A stretch of DNA of 64,000 nt. Source: Tritrichomonas musculus (taxonomy: Eukaryota; Parabasalia; Tritrichomonadida; Tritrichomonadidae). This document shows, one piece after another, positions 42,295 to 52,578 of this stretch. Position numbers and translations under genes: made by a program. The stretch's first letter is position 1. Each line of letters opens with the position of its first letter. Below the pieces are notes generated by a model. The model did not search any database, was not told where the DNA came from, and saw only the letters and a program-made list of their open reading frames with translations. The stretch is taken from positions 310,001 through 374,000 of the forward strand of contig JAPFFF010000033.1 of NCBI GenBank assembly GCA_039105265.1, given 5' to 3'.

Positions 42295-42738
42295 TTATTG
42301 TTTATTGTTATCGTTGAAAATTGGTAGAATATGAAAACCGTCATGATATCTCAAATAATGATACAAGTCATGAATTTCGCGACCAAGTTCCCATTTAAAA
42401 CAATCAATTTTATGCCTTTTTTCATAACATTTTTTATTTGATTTTTGTAAATCCTCATTGAGATGATTGAGTTCTTGATTTTTATGTTGAAGGTCAAATA
42501 ATGCTTTTTGAGCATTGTCGTCATATGGTCCAAATATTTGAGAAGAAAAATCAAGAATCTCTTGCTTTTTTGAACAAATTTGACCTGATATTTTCCTGTA
42601 TTCATCGGATAATTGATCGAAATCATTAACTTCTTTCAATATATTTTCACATGTTTCATGAAGTTTCCTTATTATTTTAATTTTATCATTAGTTTCGCAT
42701 GGAGGCCAATGGTAATCGAAATCATTTTTGAAAAACAT
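42295..42738 (-). CDS. Coiled-coil protein, Polinton cargo
   Basis: About 147 residues from ATG 42738 (MFFKNDFDYHWPPCETND). It is rich in heptads (KQEILDFSSQIF, ALFDLQHKNQELNHLNEDLQ) and ends HILPIFNDNNKQ. The frame stays open upstream to 42816 through a hydrophobic stretch (CHIISLFFISLFIMFF) but without an ATG, so a membrane-anchored longer form is possible only with another start. GAGCTCATACAATTT flanks the gene on both sides (42246 and 42805). Family unknown. Confidence 0.55.
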   Translation of the reverse strand: MFFKNDFDYHWPPCETNDKIKIIRKLHETCENILKEVNDFDQLSDEYRKISGQICSKKQEILDFSSQIFGPYDDNAQKALFDLQHKNQELNHLNEDLQKSNKKCYEKRHKIDCFKWELGREIHDLYHYLRYHDGFHILPIFNDNNKQ

Positions 42739-42878
42739 TATAAAAAGTGATATAAAAAAAAGGGAAATTATGTGACATGTGAAGAATATTTCATATTTTT
42801 GAGAGAGCTCATACAATTTACTCTAGCGGAAGAGCTTTTTGAATGATTGAAATTCAAAGAAAATTTTGGAATAAGAGG

Positions 42879-42896
42879 TCATTTCACTTTTATTTA
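42879..42896 (+). promoter_or_regulatory. Inr-like promoter
   Basis: TCATTTCACTTTTATTTA lies directly before the ATG at 42897. It fits the TCAYTW initiator and decides the start over the upstream in-frame ATG at 42843. Confidence 0.5.
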
Positions 42897-43115
42897 ATGA
42901 GTTCTATTCGTGAAGCAATCGAAGAACTTCGAGAAAGATTAGATGATTTGGAAAGGCAAACATCAGAAAACGAACCATCTGGGAATCATCATTGTGCATC
43001 TTATCCCAATCTGAAAATTTTTGGTGGAGCATTCACTCATTGGGATTTCATTGTACTTTGTATCTACACTTTAATTATAATGCTCACTACGAAATACATT
43101 ATGAAATGCCGCTAA
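42897..43115 (+). CDS. Small tail-anchored membrane protein
   Basis: 72 residues: an N-terminal charged helix (MSSIREAIEELRERLDDLER), a short linker, then one C-terminal membrane segment (WDFIVLCIYTLIIMLTTKYI) and a basic tail MKCR. The start is set by the Inr just upstream. A coiled coil plus tail anchor suggests an oligomeric membrane protein, perhaps in particle envelopment or release; the function is unknown. Confidence 0.6.
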   Translation: MSSIREAIEELRERLDDLERQTSENEPSGNHHCASYPNLKIFGGAFTHWDFIVLCIYTLIIMLTTKYIMKCR

Positions 43116-43213
43116 TCGTCATTTTGATTTACATGCTTCTGAGAAAGCAGAAAAAAGATTAAAAGAGTAAAAATTAACTAATTTTTATTTGCTAATTATT
43201 TTTTTTATACAAA

Positions 43214-43600
43214 ATGACTGAAGCAATGGTTTTAAAATGCACTTTAAAAGTTTCTCCAAAGGTGAATTCGACTGAGAAAGAGGTCGTAGATGACATTCTA
43301 AAAGATTATTTCGTTTGTAATGGTGTTGATTTAGTGCCAATTTGTGATTATGATTGGGTTAACTACGATTATTTGATTAAAATTTTGAACAATGCTGCTG
43401 ATTATTTGTATAGAGATGGTATGGTAAGACATAATATTAGAGGAGAAATGCTATACATTGTTCAAAAAAATAAAGGGAAACCACAAGAATGGAGAATGGT
43501 GTTTAGAAAAGGAGTTATTAATGAAATAGAGAATGATTTTCGATGGATACCAAAAAAGAAATATGTAAATAATCATGTTAATGGGACTTTTTTGGGATAA
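43214..43600 (+). CDS. Small-domain paralogue A
   Basis: 128 residues beginning MTEAMVLKCTLKVSPKV. One of six proteins in this element sharing a layout: an N-terminal strand pair, then W or Y followed by an amphipathic helix (DWVNYDYLIKILNNAADYLY), a short strand beginning RG (IRGEMLYIVQKNKGK) and a closing strand (WRMVFRKGVI). No known family comes to mind. The ATG follows a T-rich leader. It ends next to a GGGAT/ATCCC cluster and the large inverted-repeat element. Confidence 0.6.
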   Translation: MTEAMVLKCTLKVSPKVNSTEKEVVDDILKDYFVCNGVDLVPICDYDWVNYDYLIKILNNAADYLYRDGMVRHNIRGEMLYIVQKNKGKPQEWRMVFRKGVINEIENDFRWIPKKKYVNNHVNGTFLG

Positions 43601-43843
43601 AAAATAATCCCATTTATCCCAGTATTTAAAAAGTTGAACTTTTTGAAAAAGAAATTTAAAAAAAAATATGATTTTTAAATTTTAATATATACTGTAAATA
43701 ATTTAGTATAGAATATTTTTATTTATTTTATCACTTTTTCAAACTTTCTTTTGGCAATTTTGTTATAATAAATAGAATTATTTCTAATAAAATATACAAA
43801 TTTGTTTTTAATAATTTAATAAATGACTTCGGTTTGAAGTTTG

Positions 43844-45004
43844 ATATAGGTAGGGAAAATGGTCGGGTGGTCAATTGAAAAAAGTCGGGTATTGAGCGAA
43901 AAAAGTAGAGTATGAATGGAAAAAAATAATTCTTTTTCAGAAAAAAGTAAATTAATCTTCAGAAATATTTTTTACTTCTTCAGAAATATTTTCTTCTTCT
44001 TTAGAAAAAGGTCGTTCTTTTTTAGAAATATTTTTTTCTTCTTCGGAAAAAGGTCGTTCTTTTTTAGAAATATTTTTTTCTTTTTTAGAAAATGACGAAT
44101 TCATTTTTAGAAAAAGGTCCTTCTTTTTTAGAAGTATTTTTTACTTTATTAGAAAAACGTCGAACCATGAATAGAAATAAAATTTGGGCTTTTTTAAAAA
44201 ATACAAGTTTCTCAACTATAAAACTAAATATTATGTTTTAATCGATCACCTGATCAGAAAAATTGCTTTAAATATCATTATTATTTAATAACAAATAAAA
44301 AAATTTTAAAAAAATTTTAAAATTTGAATGAAAAAAATAATTGATAAACATATTTTTCCTTGCCAATATAAAGATATTTTTTTCTATAATTTTTTAATGC
44401 ACATAATATGCATAATACATAAATTATTAAAATACACTATTATTACACTTTATTTTATAATATTTAAATCTTTTTATTTTCCTTATTTTCCTTTTTTTTA
44501 TTTTGTGAAAACTCATTGAATTTTTACTTTTGAATTTTAGACTATTTGTCCGTCCTCCCTTAAATAATAATGATATTTAAAGCAATTTTTCTGATCAGGT
44601 GATCGATTAAAACATAATATTTAGTTTTATAGTTGAGAAACTTGTATTTTTTAAAAAAGCCCAAATTTTATTTCTATTCATGGTTCGACGTTTTTCTAAT
44701 AAAGTAAAAAATACTTCTAAAAAAGAAGGACCTTTTTCTAAAAATGAATTCGTCATTTTCTAAAAAAGAAAAAAATATTTCTAAAAAAGAACGACCTTTT
44801 TCCGAAGAAGAAAAAAATATTTCTAAAAAAGAACGACCTTTTTCTAAAGAAGAAGAAAATATTTCTGAAGAAGTAAAAAATATTTCTGAAGATTAATTTA
44901 CTTTTTTCTGAAAAAGAATTATTTTTTTCCATTCATACTCTACTTTTTTCGCTCAATACCCGACTTTTTTCAATTGACCACCCGACCATTTTCCCTACCT
45001 ATAT
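43844..45004. mobile_element. Long inverted-repeat (foldback) element
   Basis: Two arms of 445 bp (43844-44288 and 44560-45004), identical by eye over all stretches compared, face each other around a 271-bp spacer. The ends are ATATAGGTAGGGAAAATGGT and its complement, flanked by TATA-like sequence. The arms contain internal repeats of AGAAAAAGGTCGTTC and TTTTTTAGAAATATTTTT. The only frame inside the spacer is a low-complexity 63 codons. It is a non-autonomous element or foldback transposon inserted into the Polinton; near-identical arms mean recent origin or gene conversion. Confidence 0.9.
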
Positions 45005-47030
45005 TTCTATAGTAGTTTATTTTTTTTTCTGTAATTTGATTTTTCACGTATTCTGCACATTTTTAGCAAATAATATCAAATTTTTAAAATTTGATTAAGT
45101 TTTACTCATAACTTATTTTAAAAACTTGAATGATTATAATTAAATTTAGAATTCATTTAATTTAATCATTTTTATAAAATATTTTAAAAAAGGAATGAGC
45201 CATAATTCAATAAAGTACATTATGCCTATAAATTAAGAAACTTAATATGAAAATTAAATAATTATTAAATAAGAAAATCGTATTTATTGCAAAAAAAATA
45301 GATTTATAATATAAGTAGTTATACTTATATTATAAAATGCTTACTAGAATTATCTGTTTATGAAATAAGATTGGTTGAAAAAAATAATATTTCAAATCGC
45401 TCAACTATTTTTTGAATTAGATATGATCGTTTGCCGATCAAATACCGATTATCTTTTTATTAAAAAGCAATCCGTTCATAAATCAAAAGTAAATCTAAAG
45501 AGAAAGTCTTCTATTATACAATCAACGAAACGCAAAATCTATTAACTCGCAGGAAAACATATTAAATGATCGTGATTATCGAAATAGTCAATAAAAACTT
45601 GCAAATCATAGAATATCAATTAACCAACGCTTTATAGTTTACGATTACAGACATTAAAGACAAAAAAAATATCTTATTTGTACAAATTCATTACAGAGGA
45701 GCTGTAATCGTACAAATAAGTTCGCATCTAATCACAATCTCTCCTCTAAATACTCTTCTACTAAAAGATCACATTCTTAAATGTACATTTGTATTAGATT
45801 ATTAAACTATGAACCTTTTTATTTTTTTTTAAAAAAGTAGTAGCATGATAAAAGTTTCATTTTTTAATGCATGACCAAATATATTATAAAATGAGTAATA
45901 ATACATAATAAAAATGAGCAAAGTTGCAATAAAATAATCTAGGATAATTTTTTATTAATGATGCTTGACGTGTCTTTATTTGTTATGAGATCTTTTTGGC
46001 TATTTCTTGAGTCACATTGAAAAAATAGATATAATGACCGTAAATAGGGTGATTTTAAATGTAACGAGAGTGGTACCATTTGAATAAATTTGTCTAATTG
46101 CTGAATAAAATGAATATCTTTTGAATCATTGAAATTTATTTTCGATCACAGATAAATTGTCAAAATTTTCACATTTAGTACCTGGTATATATGTACGAAA
46201 TTCATAAATATTGGTAATTTGGTATTCGACGTTATTATTTGCGTGCTAATAGATACTTTTCTTTCTTGATTGTTTGTTGATTTTTTTTTTTTCATTCAAA
46301 AATATTTTTTCTGCATGTAATTGAGATAAATTTTTCTCAAAATATAAACACGTTTGAATATAAAAATACTTTTGAATGAATTTTTCATTTTTAAGCATTT
46401 TATATATGAATATATATGAAATTTTGATAAAAAAAAAGTAAATATATTTTAAAAATTTATAACGGTTAATTGGGTGGGATTTTTAATCCCAAAAAACCGT
46501 ATCCCATAAGGTGAATTTAAGAAACTTTGTTTGAGTATTTTGCCTTGGGATAAATCCCAAAAAACCAAACGATAAGTATTCAAAAAAATCCCAAACTGGG
46601 CTCAGTCAAATTAATGTTATATACTTTAATTATAGTTATTAGTTATTATAACTATAAATACATTAGATATTAATTTCTTTTTAGAAAAATATTAAAAAAT
46701 ATTCAAAAAATTATACACAATTTGCAAAATATGAATTTATAAATATCTATTCAAATATTATTTAAGTATTCAAAATTTCTATTAAAAAAATATTATTTTA
46801 TTTGAAATTTTTATAAAAAAAAAATAATTAACTGATAATTTTTCAATTTAGAGATAAGCATATAATTAATTTTAAGGCGTTTTATTTATTATAGGAAATA
46901 TCTGTTAACATATAATCAACTTTTTGTGTTGAACCCAGTGGGTGGGATTTGGGATTTATCATGCCACTATGAAAATGGGTAATCTCAACATGATTATGTA
47001 AAATGAATGAAATAAATTTTAAAAATATCA
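45005..47030. other. Gene-free 2-kb stretch in the Polinton
   Basis: Very AT-rich with no open frame that I can support, unusual for so compact an element. GGGATT/AATCCC words cluster at 46475-46610 and 46935-46960, and also at 43585-43622 on the other side of the foldback element. 43600-47000 may therefore be an inserted block. Confidence 0.5.
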
Positions 47031-47033
47031 AAA

Positions 47034-47609
47034 ATGTCATATTTTGTGCCAATACAATGTACTTTTAGACTTAGTCGAGCTTTTGATACGAAAGAGAGAA
47101 AGAAACATTTTGATTTTTTATTTCAAGATCCAAAAACATATGGTGAATGGAACATGAAAGGAGTCATTCTTGAACCAAAATATATGTATGAACCTCTACC
47201 TTTCAATTGTGTTGAGAATTTTTGTCTAGCATTTGGTGAACATTTAGGTAAAATCAGAAGAATATGGCCAAATTGTAAAGGATATTTAATAGGTAAATTA
47301 GGTGATATGCAAAATGGGCATTTTGTTCCACTCGAAGGAAATCATAGTTTTCAGAAAATATCAATACCAAGGGGTGGAATAAATTCGAAACCATATAATG
47401 CCTTAATAAGAAAAGTTAGAAAAGGAAGTAAAAATCCAATAAAAGAATGGAATGAGGCATCAAAAAGATATAATAAATATGATGAAGAGAGAGAAGAAGA
47501 GCATCGAAAATGGAGAGAAGAAGAAGAACAACGGAAACAACGTGATTTTGATGCAACAATGGAAGTAAATGATGGAGTTGCAGATTATGAAACTCCATTT
47601 TATGATTAA
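47034..47609 (+). CDS. Small-domain paralogue B with charged tail
   Basis: 191 residues. The N-terminus MSYFVPIQCTFRLSRAFD and the central FNCVENFCLAFGEHLGKIRR then NCKGYLIGKLGD follow the six-member small-domain layout, though more divergent. The C-terminal 60 residues are a highly charged helix (KYDEEREEEHRKWREEEEQR). The stop lies 6 bp from the convergent stop of the triple protease gene. Function unknown. Confidence 0.6.
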   Translation: MSYFVPIQCTFRLSRAFDTKERKKHFDFLFQDPKTYGEWNMKGVILEPKYMYEPLPFNCVENFCLAFGEHLGKIRRIWPNCKGYLIGKLGDMQNGHFVPLEGNHSFQKISIPRGGINSKPYNALIRKVRKGSKNPIKEWNEASKRYNKYDEEREEEHRKWREEEEQRKQRDFDATMEVNDGVADYETPFYD

Positions 47610-47615
47610 ATATTT

Positions 47616-50600
47616 TTATTTTGATTTATCTTTTTTTTTGTCATCTTTTTTAGGAAACTCAGTATATTTGAATCCATTAACGAGTAGAGATGTTTTTAAT
47701 TCTTCTTTGATACGTATTCGAATTTCTGGTATATTCTTTTCAGTCCATGTCATTTCACCTTCATGAAGAAGATTCCTCATTACTTCCATTACAAATACTC
47801 CACAATCATGCCAATTCTTTTGTGAAGGACCAGGTAGGTATTTAATTTTTAGTTTCTTTTTTAAATTTTGAGCAAAAATGAATTTCTTAATATCAAGATA
47901 GACTTCAGGATAATCATAAAATGGAGTGGAATCAAATAATTCAATAATACCTTTCTTATAACGAATAATAAATAAAATCCAATGTTCCAAGTTATGATAA
48001 ATTGGCCAGAGAACCATATCAAACTCAGATATTTTCAAATCCATATTGTCATGTGAAAGACTTGTGATGACGTCATCTTTTTTCTTTCCTGCGAAATAAA
48101 AACGATATTGTGGATGAATACCACAAATGAAGTCCATAATTCCTGGAGACAAAATATTGACTTTTCCAATTTGTTTCACTTTCTTTCCATAACTTTTAAG
48201 GAGACTCGTATATCGTTCCATTACTTCTTGATCAATGTAATTGTGCATATTAAGCGGTTGTAATCCTGTACTGTCTATTGTATGAACTGAAGATTCGACT
48301 ATCTCACCGTTTGGTAATTTAATATATGCAGTATCAGGACGTTTTGTTTTGGGAAATGGATTCTTTAAATCGTCTTTATAAAAATCGGAAAGTTTTTGAG
48401 CTGACGTAGGAATTGCTGTTGAATCATTATTTGCAACCAAAGGATTAATATCAGGAAACATTTCTTTTTGAACATCATAAGGAACTGGTGATTGAGATTG
48501 TGATGTTGATGATAGAGGTGATATTTGTGGAGTTTGTGATTTTTTAGGAGAAGGAACATAGTATTTCATTAATTTATCAAGCATTTGTTTCCTAAATTTG
48601 GGAATATCTGATTGACTAAATTCAACAGGATCATTAAGTATGATGTTTCGAGCATGATAAGCAACGAAAACTCCATCATCATATTTATTATCTTGATATG
48701 GACCTTCATAATATACTTTCCATGGAGAATCTGCTCCTAAAGTTTTTAGAATATTATGTATTTTATTTTCAACTTTCGGGTATGTTGATTTTAATGAATT
48801 AAATATTACGATTGTTTCATATGCCAAATCAATGTGAATTAAAATCCAATTATTTTCAACCATCATGGGAAAGAGAATAAATGTGTAATCTCTTTTTAAA
48901 TCTTTTATTTTTGCCAATCTTGGGTCAATTGATTTTAGATCCTTGAATAGTAATTTTGATTTTTTCGATAAAGAAGGATTAATAGAATTTACATGTGTCA
49001 AAATTAAAATATTCTCTTTCCTTTTCATTTTTTGAGCTTCATTTTCTAAATGTTGAATATAAGAATTAACAGTATTATCTGTCAGCTTTTTGTTTTGTTT
49101 AAGGGAATTCACATCTGAATCAGTAATTGTAATATTTTTATGTATTTGTGATTTTTGGGATGATTTTGGTGATTCAGATGGTGAGAGGGATGATAAAGTT
49201 GATGATAAAGGCATTGAGGATGGAAAAGATGATGATGATTCTGATAATTTTTGTGATGTTTTCGGTGATGTCTTTGGTGATGCCTTGGGTGATGCCTTGG
49301 GTGATGCCTTGGGTGATGCCTTGGGTGATTTCTTAGATTCAAGTATTTCAACATCTGATGAATGTACTGGAGATGGTTTTTTGTCTTTTCGATGATATGG
49401 TTCCAATTCTTGCCGAATATACTCTCTCATTTGATTTAATTCTGTTTTTGAAAATGTATCTCTTGAAAGAAATTCTCTTGATTCATCAGAATCCATAAAT
49501 ATCATTGCTCTTGCCCAGAAACATACAAATACTCCACAATCATAAGGATTAGTTTGTCGAGGTTTATGAACCACAGTATGACCAAATGGCTTGTCATTAT
49601 TTTCCAATCCAAGAATCTTTAAAATTTTATGAATAAATGGAATATCTTTTTTATGACTGTGAGATGTGAAAGAATCATATATAATAAAATCTCTATTTTG
49701 AAAATCAATTAACACTCCAAAATAATGGTTACCGTTGCTAACTCCAATTTTTTTATTATCATGAAGAATGATAGGAAGTAAAATATAATTGTAATATTTA
49801 TTAATAGGTTCATTCTTTAATTGGGGACAATATTCTTGAAGTTTTGCTTTTGTTATTTTACCTTTCATTCTTCGAATATTTTCGTTAAAAATATGAGTCA
49901 AAACAATCATATCTGAAAATCCACCATTTTGCTTTATTAATTGATTATGTACATGTAAGAAATAACTTCCAACAACTTCGTCTTCAAGCCATGTTTTTGG
50001 TTCAAGAGAATTCATTGATTTATCATCAAGAATAATGTTTTTATGAAGAGGATATGGTATTTTTGATTTTTGAGATTTCTGAGAATTTTGATGTGATGGC
50101 ATTGAATTTTGATGTGATGGCATTGAATTTTGTGAGGAAGATGATGACTCAAAATCGTCTGAGTAGTAATGTTGAGATGATTTTTTAGATGATTGTTTGG
50201 AAGATTTTTGTGATGATTTTGAAGATGATTTAGGTGGAGGTGAGAGAGATCTTGGTGGAGGAAGTGAAAAATCATCATCATCATATTGTGTACTTTTTGG
50301 TGATGATTTGGGTGATGATTTGGGTGAAGGTGGTTTTGGAGATGGACCAATTGGATGAGAATAATAGGAAGGATATCTTGAATATGTCCTCACTAAATGA
50401 AAATAACCAGGAATAGCTCTCAACGTTTTTTTCAATGGAACATATTTAAATAATTCTAATCTATCATGAGGATCTTTTCGAATAACTAACAAAAAACCAG
50501 ATAAATTTATATGATTATTTTTTAATATAAAAGCACATTCTAATAATTTCTCATTAATCTTTGATGGAAACCAATTATATGGAAAATACATGATCATTTG

Positions 50601-50717
50601 ATGTTGATCAAAAGAAATATATTCATCTAACTTTTTTTCTTGTAATTCTTGAAGAATCTCATTTTTTAAAGGTGGTTTAAATTTTAGACTTCCACCAACG
50701 AACATAAATTTCGTCAT
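47616..50717 (-). CDS. Triple Ulp1/adenain-like cysteine protease
   Basis: 1033 residues. Residues 1-110 are a copy of the element's small domain (YNWFPSKINEKLLECAFILK NNHI). A Pro/Ser/Lys linker follows, then three C48-type cysteine-protease domains with Cys-box regions near residues 395 (YDCGVFVCFWAR), 681 (GVFVAYHARN) and 972 (WHDCGVFVMEVMR). They are separated by low-complexity linkers, including a run of SPKA repeats. The outer two keep the family's catalytic signature; the middle one looks catalytically degenerate. In Polintons and adenoviruses a single such protease matures the capsid. Three tandem copies with a fused small domain are unusual. The frame is intact. Confidence 0.85.
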   Translation of the reverse strand: MTKFMFVGGSLKFKPPLKNEILQELQEKKLDEYISFDQHQMIMYFPYNWFPSKINEKLLECAFILKNNHINLSGFLLVIRKDPHDRLELFKYVPLKKTLRAIPGYFHLVRTYSRYPSYYSHPIGPSPKPPSPKSSPKSSPKSTQYDDDDFSLPPPRSLSPPPKSSSKSSQKSSKQSSKKSSQHYYSDDFESSSSSQNSMPSHQNSMPSHQNSQKSQKSKIPYPLHKNIILDDKSMNSLEPKTWLEDEVVGSYFLHVHNQLIKQNGGFSDMIVLTHIFNENIRRMKGKITKAKLQEYCPQLKNEPINKYYNYILLPIILHDNKKIGVSNGNHYFGVLIDFQNRDFIIYDSFTSHSHKKDIPFIHKILKILGLENNDKPFGHTVVHKPRQTNPYDCGVFVCFWARAMIFMDSDESREFLSRDTFSKTELNQMREYIRQELEPYHRKDKKPSPVHSSDVEILESKKSPKASPKASPKASPKASPKTSPKTSQKLSESSSSFPSSMPLSSTLSSLSPSESPKSSQKSQIHKNITITDSDVNSLKQNKKLTDNTVNSYIQHLENEAQKMKRKENILILTHVNSINPSLSKKSKLLFKDLKSIDPRLAKIKDLKRDYTFILFPMMVENNWILIHIDLAYETIVIFNSLKSTYPKVENKIHNILKTLGADSPWKVYYEGPYQDNKYDDGVFVAYHARNIILNDPVEFSQSDIPKFRKQMLDKLMKYYVPSPKKSQTPQISPLSSTSQSQSPVPYDVQKEMFPDINPLVANNDSTAIPTSAQKLSDFYKDDLKNPFPKTKRPDTAYIKLPNGEIVESSVHTIDSTGLQPLNMHNYIDQEVMERYTSLLKSYGKKVKQIGKVNILSPGIMDFICGIHPQYRFYFAGKKKDDVITSLSHDNMDLKISEFDMVLWPIYHNLEHWILFIIRYKKGIIELFDSTPFYDYPEVYLDIKKFIFAQNLKKKLKIKYLPGPSQKNWHDCGVFVMEVMRNLLHEGEMTWTEKNIPEIRIRIKEELKTSLLVNGFKYTEFPKKDDKKKDKSK
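49255..49330. repeat. 15-bp repeats in protease linker
   Basis: GGTGATGCCTTGGGTGATGC-type 15-bp units repeat about five times and encode the SPKASPKA linker between protease domains 1 and 2. Confidence 0.8.
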
Positions 50718-50769
50718 TATTTTAATTATTTTTAAGAATTTTTTTTATTAAAACTTTTTTAAATTTTAT

Positions 50770-51069
50770 TTATTGATTATCCTGGAAGATATCATCGAGA
50801 TTTTTTTTGTAAATGACAACGACACCTCTTAAGAATTGCCTTGAATTCCAAACTGCAGCTTTTGATGACTTGAGATCTTTTTTCAGTTTATCGATTTTAT
50901 GCTGTTGGTCATCGATTTGTTTTTGAATTTCTCGAACTTTTGCTTCTTTTTTTTTCAGATCAATGAGAGCATCCATTAATTGTTTTTCACTTGAAGAATA
51001 CTGAAAATTCTCATTGTGGTAAATTGTTTGAGTTATTAATTCCTTTTTTGGTTGAACTTTCTCGGACAT
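50770..51069 (-). CDS. Small coiled-coil protein
   Basis: 99 residues from ATG 51069 (MSEKVQPKKELITQTIYHNE). The centre is a coiled coil (EAKVREIQKQIDDQQHKIDKLKKDLK) and the C-terminus LRGVVVIYKKNLDDIF is hydrophobic and beta-like. A longer frame to 51171 begins in T-rich leader and is less likely. Lies 53 bp downstream of the protease start, on the same strand. Family unknown. Confidence 0.55.
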   Translation of the reverse strand: MSEKVQPKKELITQTIYHNENFQYSSSEKQLMDALIDLKKKEAKVREIQKQIDDQQHKIDKLKKDLKSSKAAVWNSRQFLRGVVVIYKKNLDDIFQDNQ

Positions 51070-51249
51070 CGATAAAATAAAATAAAATTTAGGTAAATAA
51101 AATTTAGGCAAATATGAAAGTTTTTTTTTGAATACTTTACGATTGGCCAATCCATTGAAAAAAAAAAACATGACATTGAAATTATTTCTGAGGAAAATTG
51201 AGAGGTTTTTAGAAAATGAAAATCTGTGATCTGAGAATCATTTTTTAAA

Positions 51250-51296
51250 ATGTCTAGCGCAACCCAAGTACTTTTTATGTTTTTTCTAACATTCAG
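51250..51296 (+). other. Candidate short leader exon and 29-nt intron
   Basis: An ATG at 51250 is followed at 51268 by GTACTTTTTATG and at 51286 by TCTAACATTCAG, ending at 51296. The last part resembles the trichomonad combined branch/acceptor signal ACTAACACACAG, and very short introns are known in trichomonads. It would explain why the gene that follows has no ATG of its own near its start. Confidence 0.5.
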
Positions 51297-51329
51297 GGTT
51301 CTCATACAAAAGGTAAGAAAAGTGCAAAA

Positions 51330-52538
51330 GTGTCAAAGAAGACGGCAGCTCAAAATTTTCCGAATTTCAATATCAATCAAGATTTTGTAAACATGATACA
51401 AAGACAGAATCAAAATGTTACAGCAAATACAAATGTTACAGCAAATACAAATGATACATCAAATCAAAATGTTACAGCAAATCAAAATGCTACAGCTAAT
51501 CAAAATGTTACAGCAAATACAAATGATACATCAAATCCACCTCCCCTAACTGTTGAATCTGCAATTGAAAATATCAAAAGACTATCTCAAAGTTCATCAC
51601 AAAAAGGGACAAATCAGGTAACTACCAATTATGATCAGACATTTGATGAATTTTGGTCTACAGGATCCCAAGAGCAAGCACCTCAAATTGAGAATACAGT
51701 TACTTATGATAGCGGAAATGGGTCACAAAGTCCAAAAGCACATGCATCATCTCCAGGGGATGCTTTACTAAAACAGTTGAAAGGACCTAAAAAATGGAAT
51801 CATCAAAATCCGTCCTATTCTCAAAAAGTTCCTCCAAAAGATGTCATTGTACAAGAATCAATGGAAGAATGCCTGTCACAAAACTTCCAACCGTTGATTA
51901 TTGATGACGATGTTCTCTCCAAATTTGATGAGCAGCATCTGAAAAATTTCTTTTTTACCACCAAATACGAACCAAAGATCAGTGGCGAAGTTGTTACGAG
52001 TCACCTCCATATGCTCCAGACGAATGCAAATCGGTTCTTTAATATTTTTCTTCCATCACCTGCAGGACAAAAAGAAAGGTGGGATGCGATCGATTTCCAT
52101 GTCCGTTACAGTCTTTTCGTTACAAGTGGAAGAGCGTCAGATCCATTTTTTGAAGAGAAATTTACTGAAGAGGAACTCAAAATGAACGGAATTACCGGTG
52201 CTATGCTCCATTCCAATCCAACAAGATTTGGCACTTTTTTGACAGAAGCTGGATGGAAACAATTTTTCGAATTGTTTTATAAATCCATGCGTCGAATATA
52301 CAGTTTCATGAGTGAAGATGATCGTCTCAGACAGGAAAGACTTAGAGATTGGAAGAAAATCATGTCAAGACTGGTTCCAAGAATGGAAGATATGATTGAC
52401 GAATTTGATACTTTTTATCGTATGTACAAGTTTCCTCCAGCAGTTCCTCAAGATATTCAAGACGTTTATCACTTTTGCAAAGATCCCAAATATAAAATGC
52501 CGCCTGATTGGCGCATAAGCATTAAAAAAAAGAAATAA
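51330..52538 (+). CDS. Unknown protein, candidate structural
   Basis: 402 residues counted from a GTG; the true start is probably further upstream, see the leader at 51250. Residues about 20-75 are Asn/Thr repeats (NVTANTNDTSNQNVTANQNA). Then comes a Ser/Gln-rich linker, and from about 170 a compact folded domain rich in aromatics (LKNFFFTTKYEPKISGEVVT, GWKQFFELFYKSMRRIYSF), ending in a basic tail. No catalytic motif is seen. It is among the longest intact genes of the element and so a candidate virion or DNA-packaging protein; that is inference only. Confidence 0.6.
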   Translation: MSKKTAAQNFPNFNINQDFVNMIQRQNQNVTANTNVTANTNDTSNQNVTANQNATANQNVTANTNDTSNPPPLTVESAIENIKRLSQSSSQKGTNQVTTNYDQTFDEFWSTGSQEQAPQIENTVTYDSGNGSQSPKAHASSPGDALLKQLKGPKKWNHQNPSYSQKVPPKDVIVQESMEECLSQNFQPLIIDDDVLSKFDEQHLKNFFFTTKYEPKISGEVVTSHLHMLQTNANRFFNIFLPSPAGQKERWDAIDFHVRYSLFVTSGRASDPFFEEKFTEEELKMNGITGAMLHSNPTRFGTFLTEAGWKQFFELFYKSMRRIYSFMSEDDRLRQERLRDWKKIMSRLVPRMEDMIDEFDTFYRMYKFPPAVPQDIQDVYHFCKDPKYKMPPDWRISIKKKK

Positions 52539-52578
52539 GTAAACAATTCAATTTTTAATTTATTTTTTATTTTTTAAA

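Noticed and set aside
44328-44519. 63-codon frame in the foldback spacer
   Set aside because: Low-complexity Phe/Ile/Tyr translation of AT-rich DNA; unlikely to be a transposase.
49090-49395. Asp/Gly-rich frame opposite the protease linker
   Set aside because: Antisense of the SPKA repeat linker.
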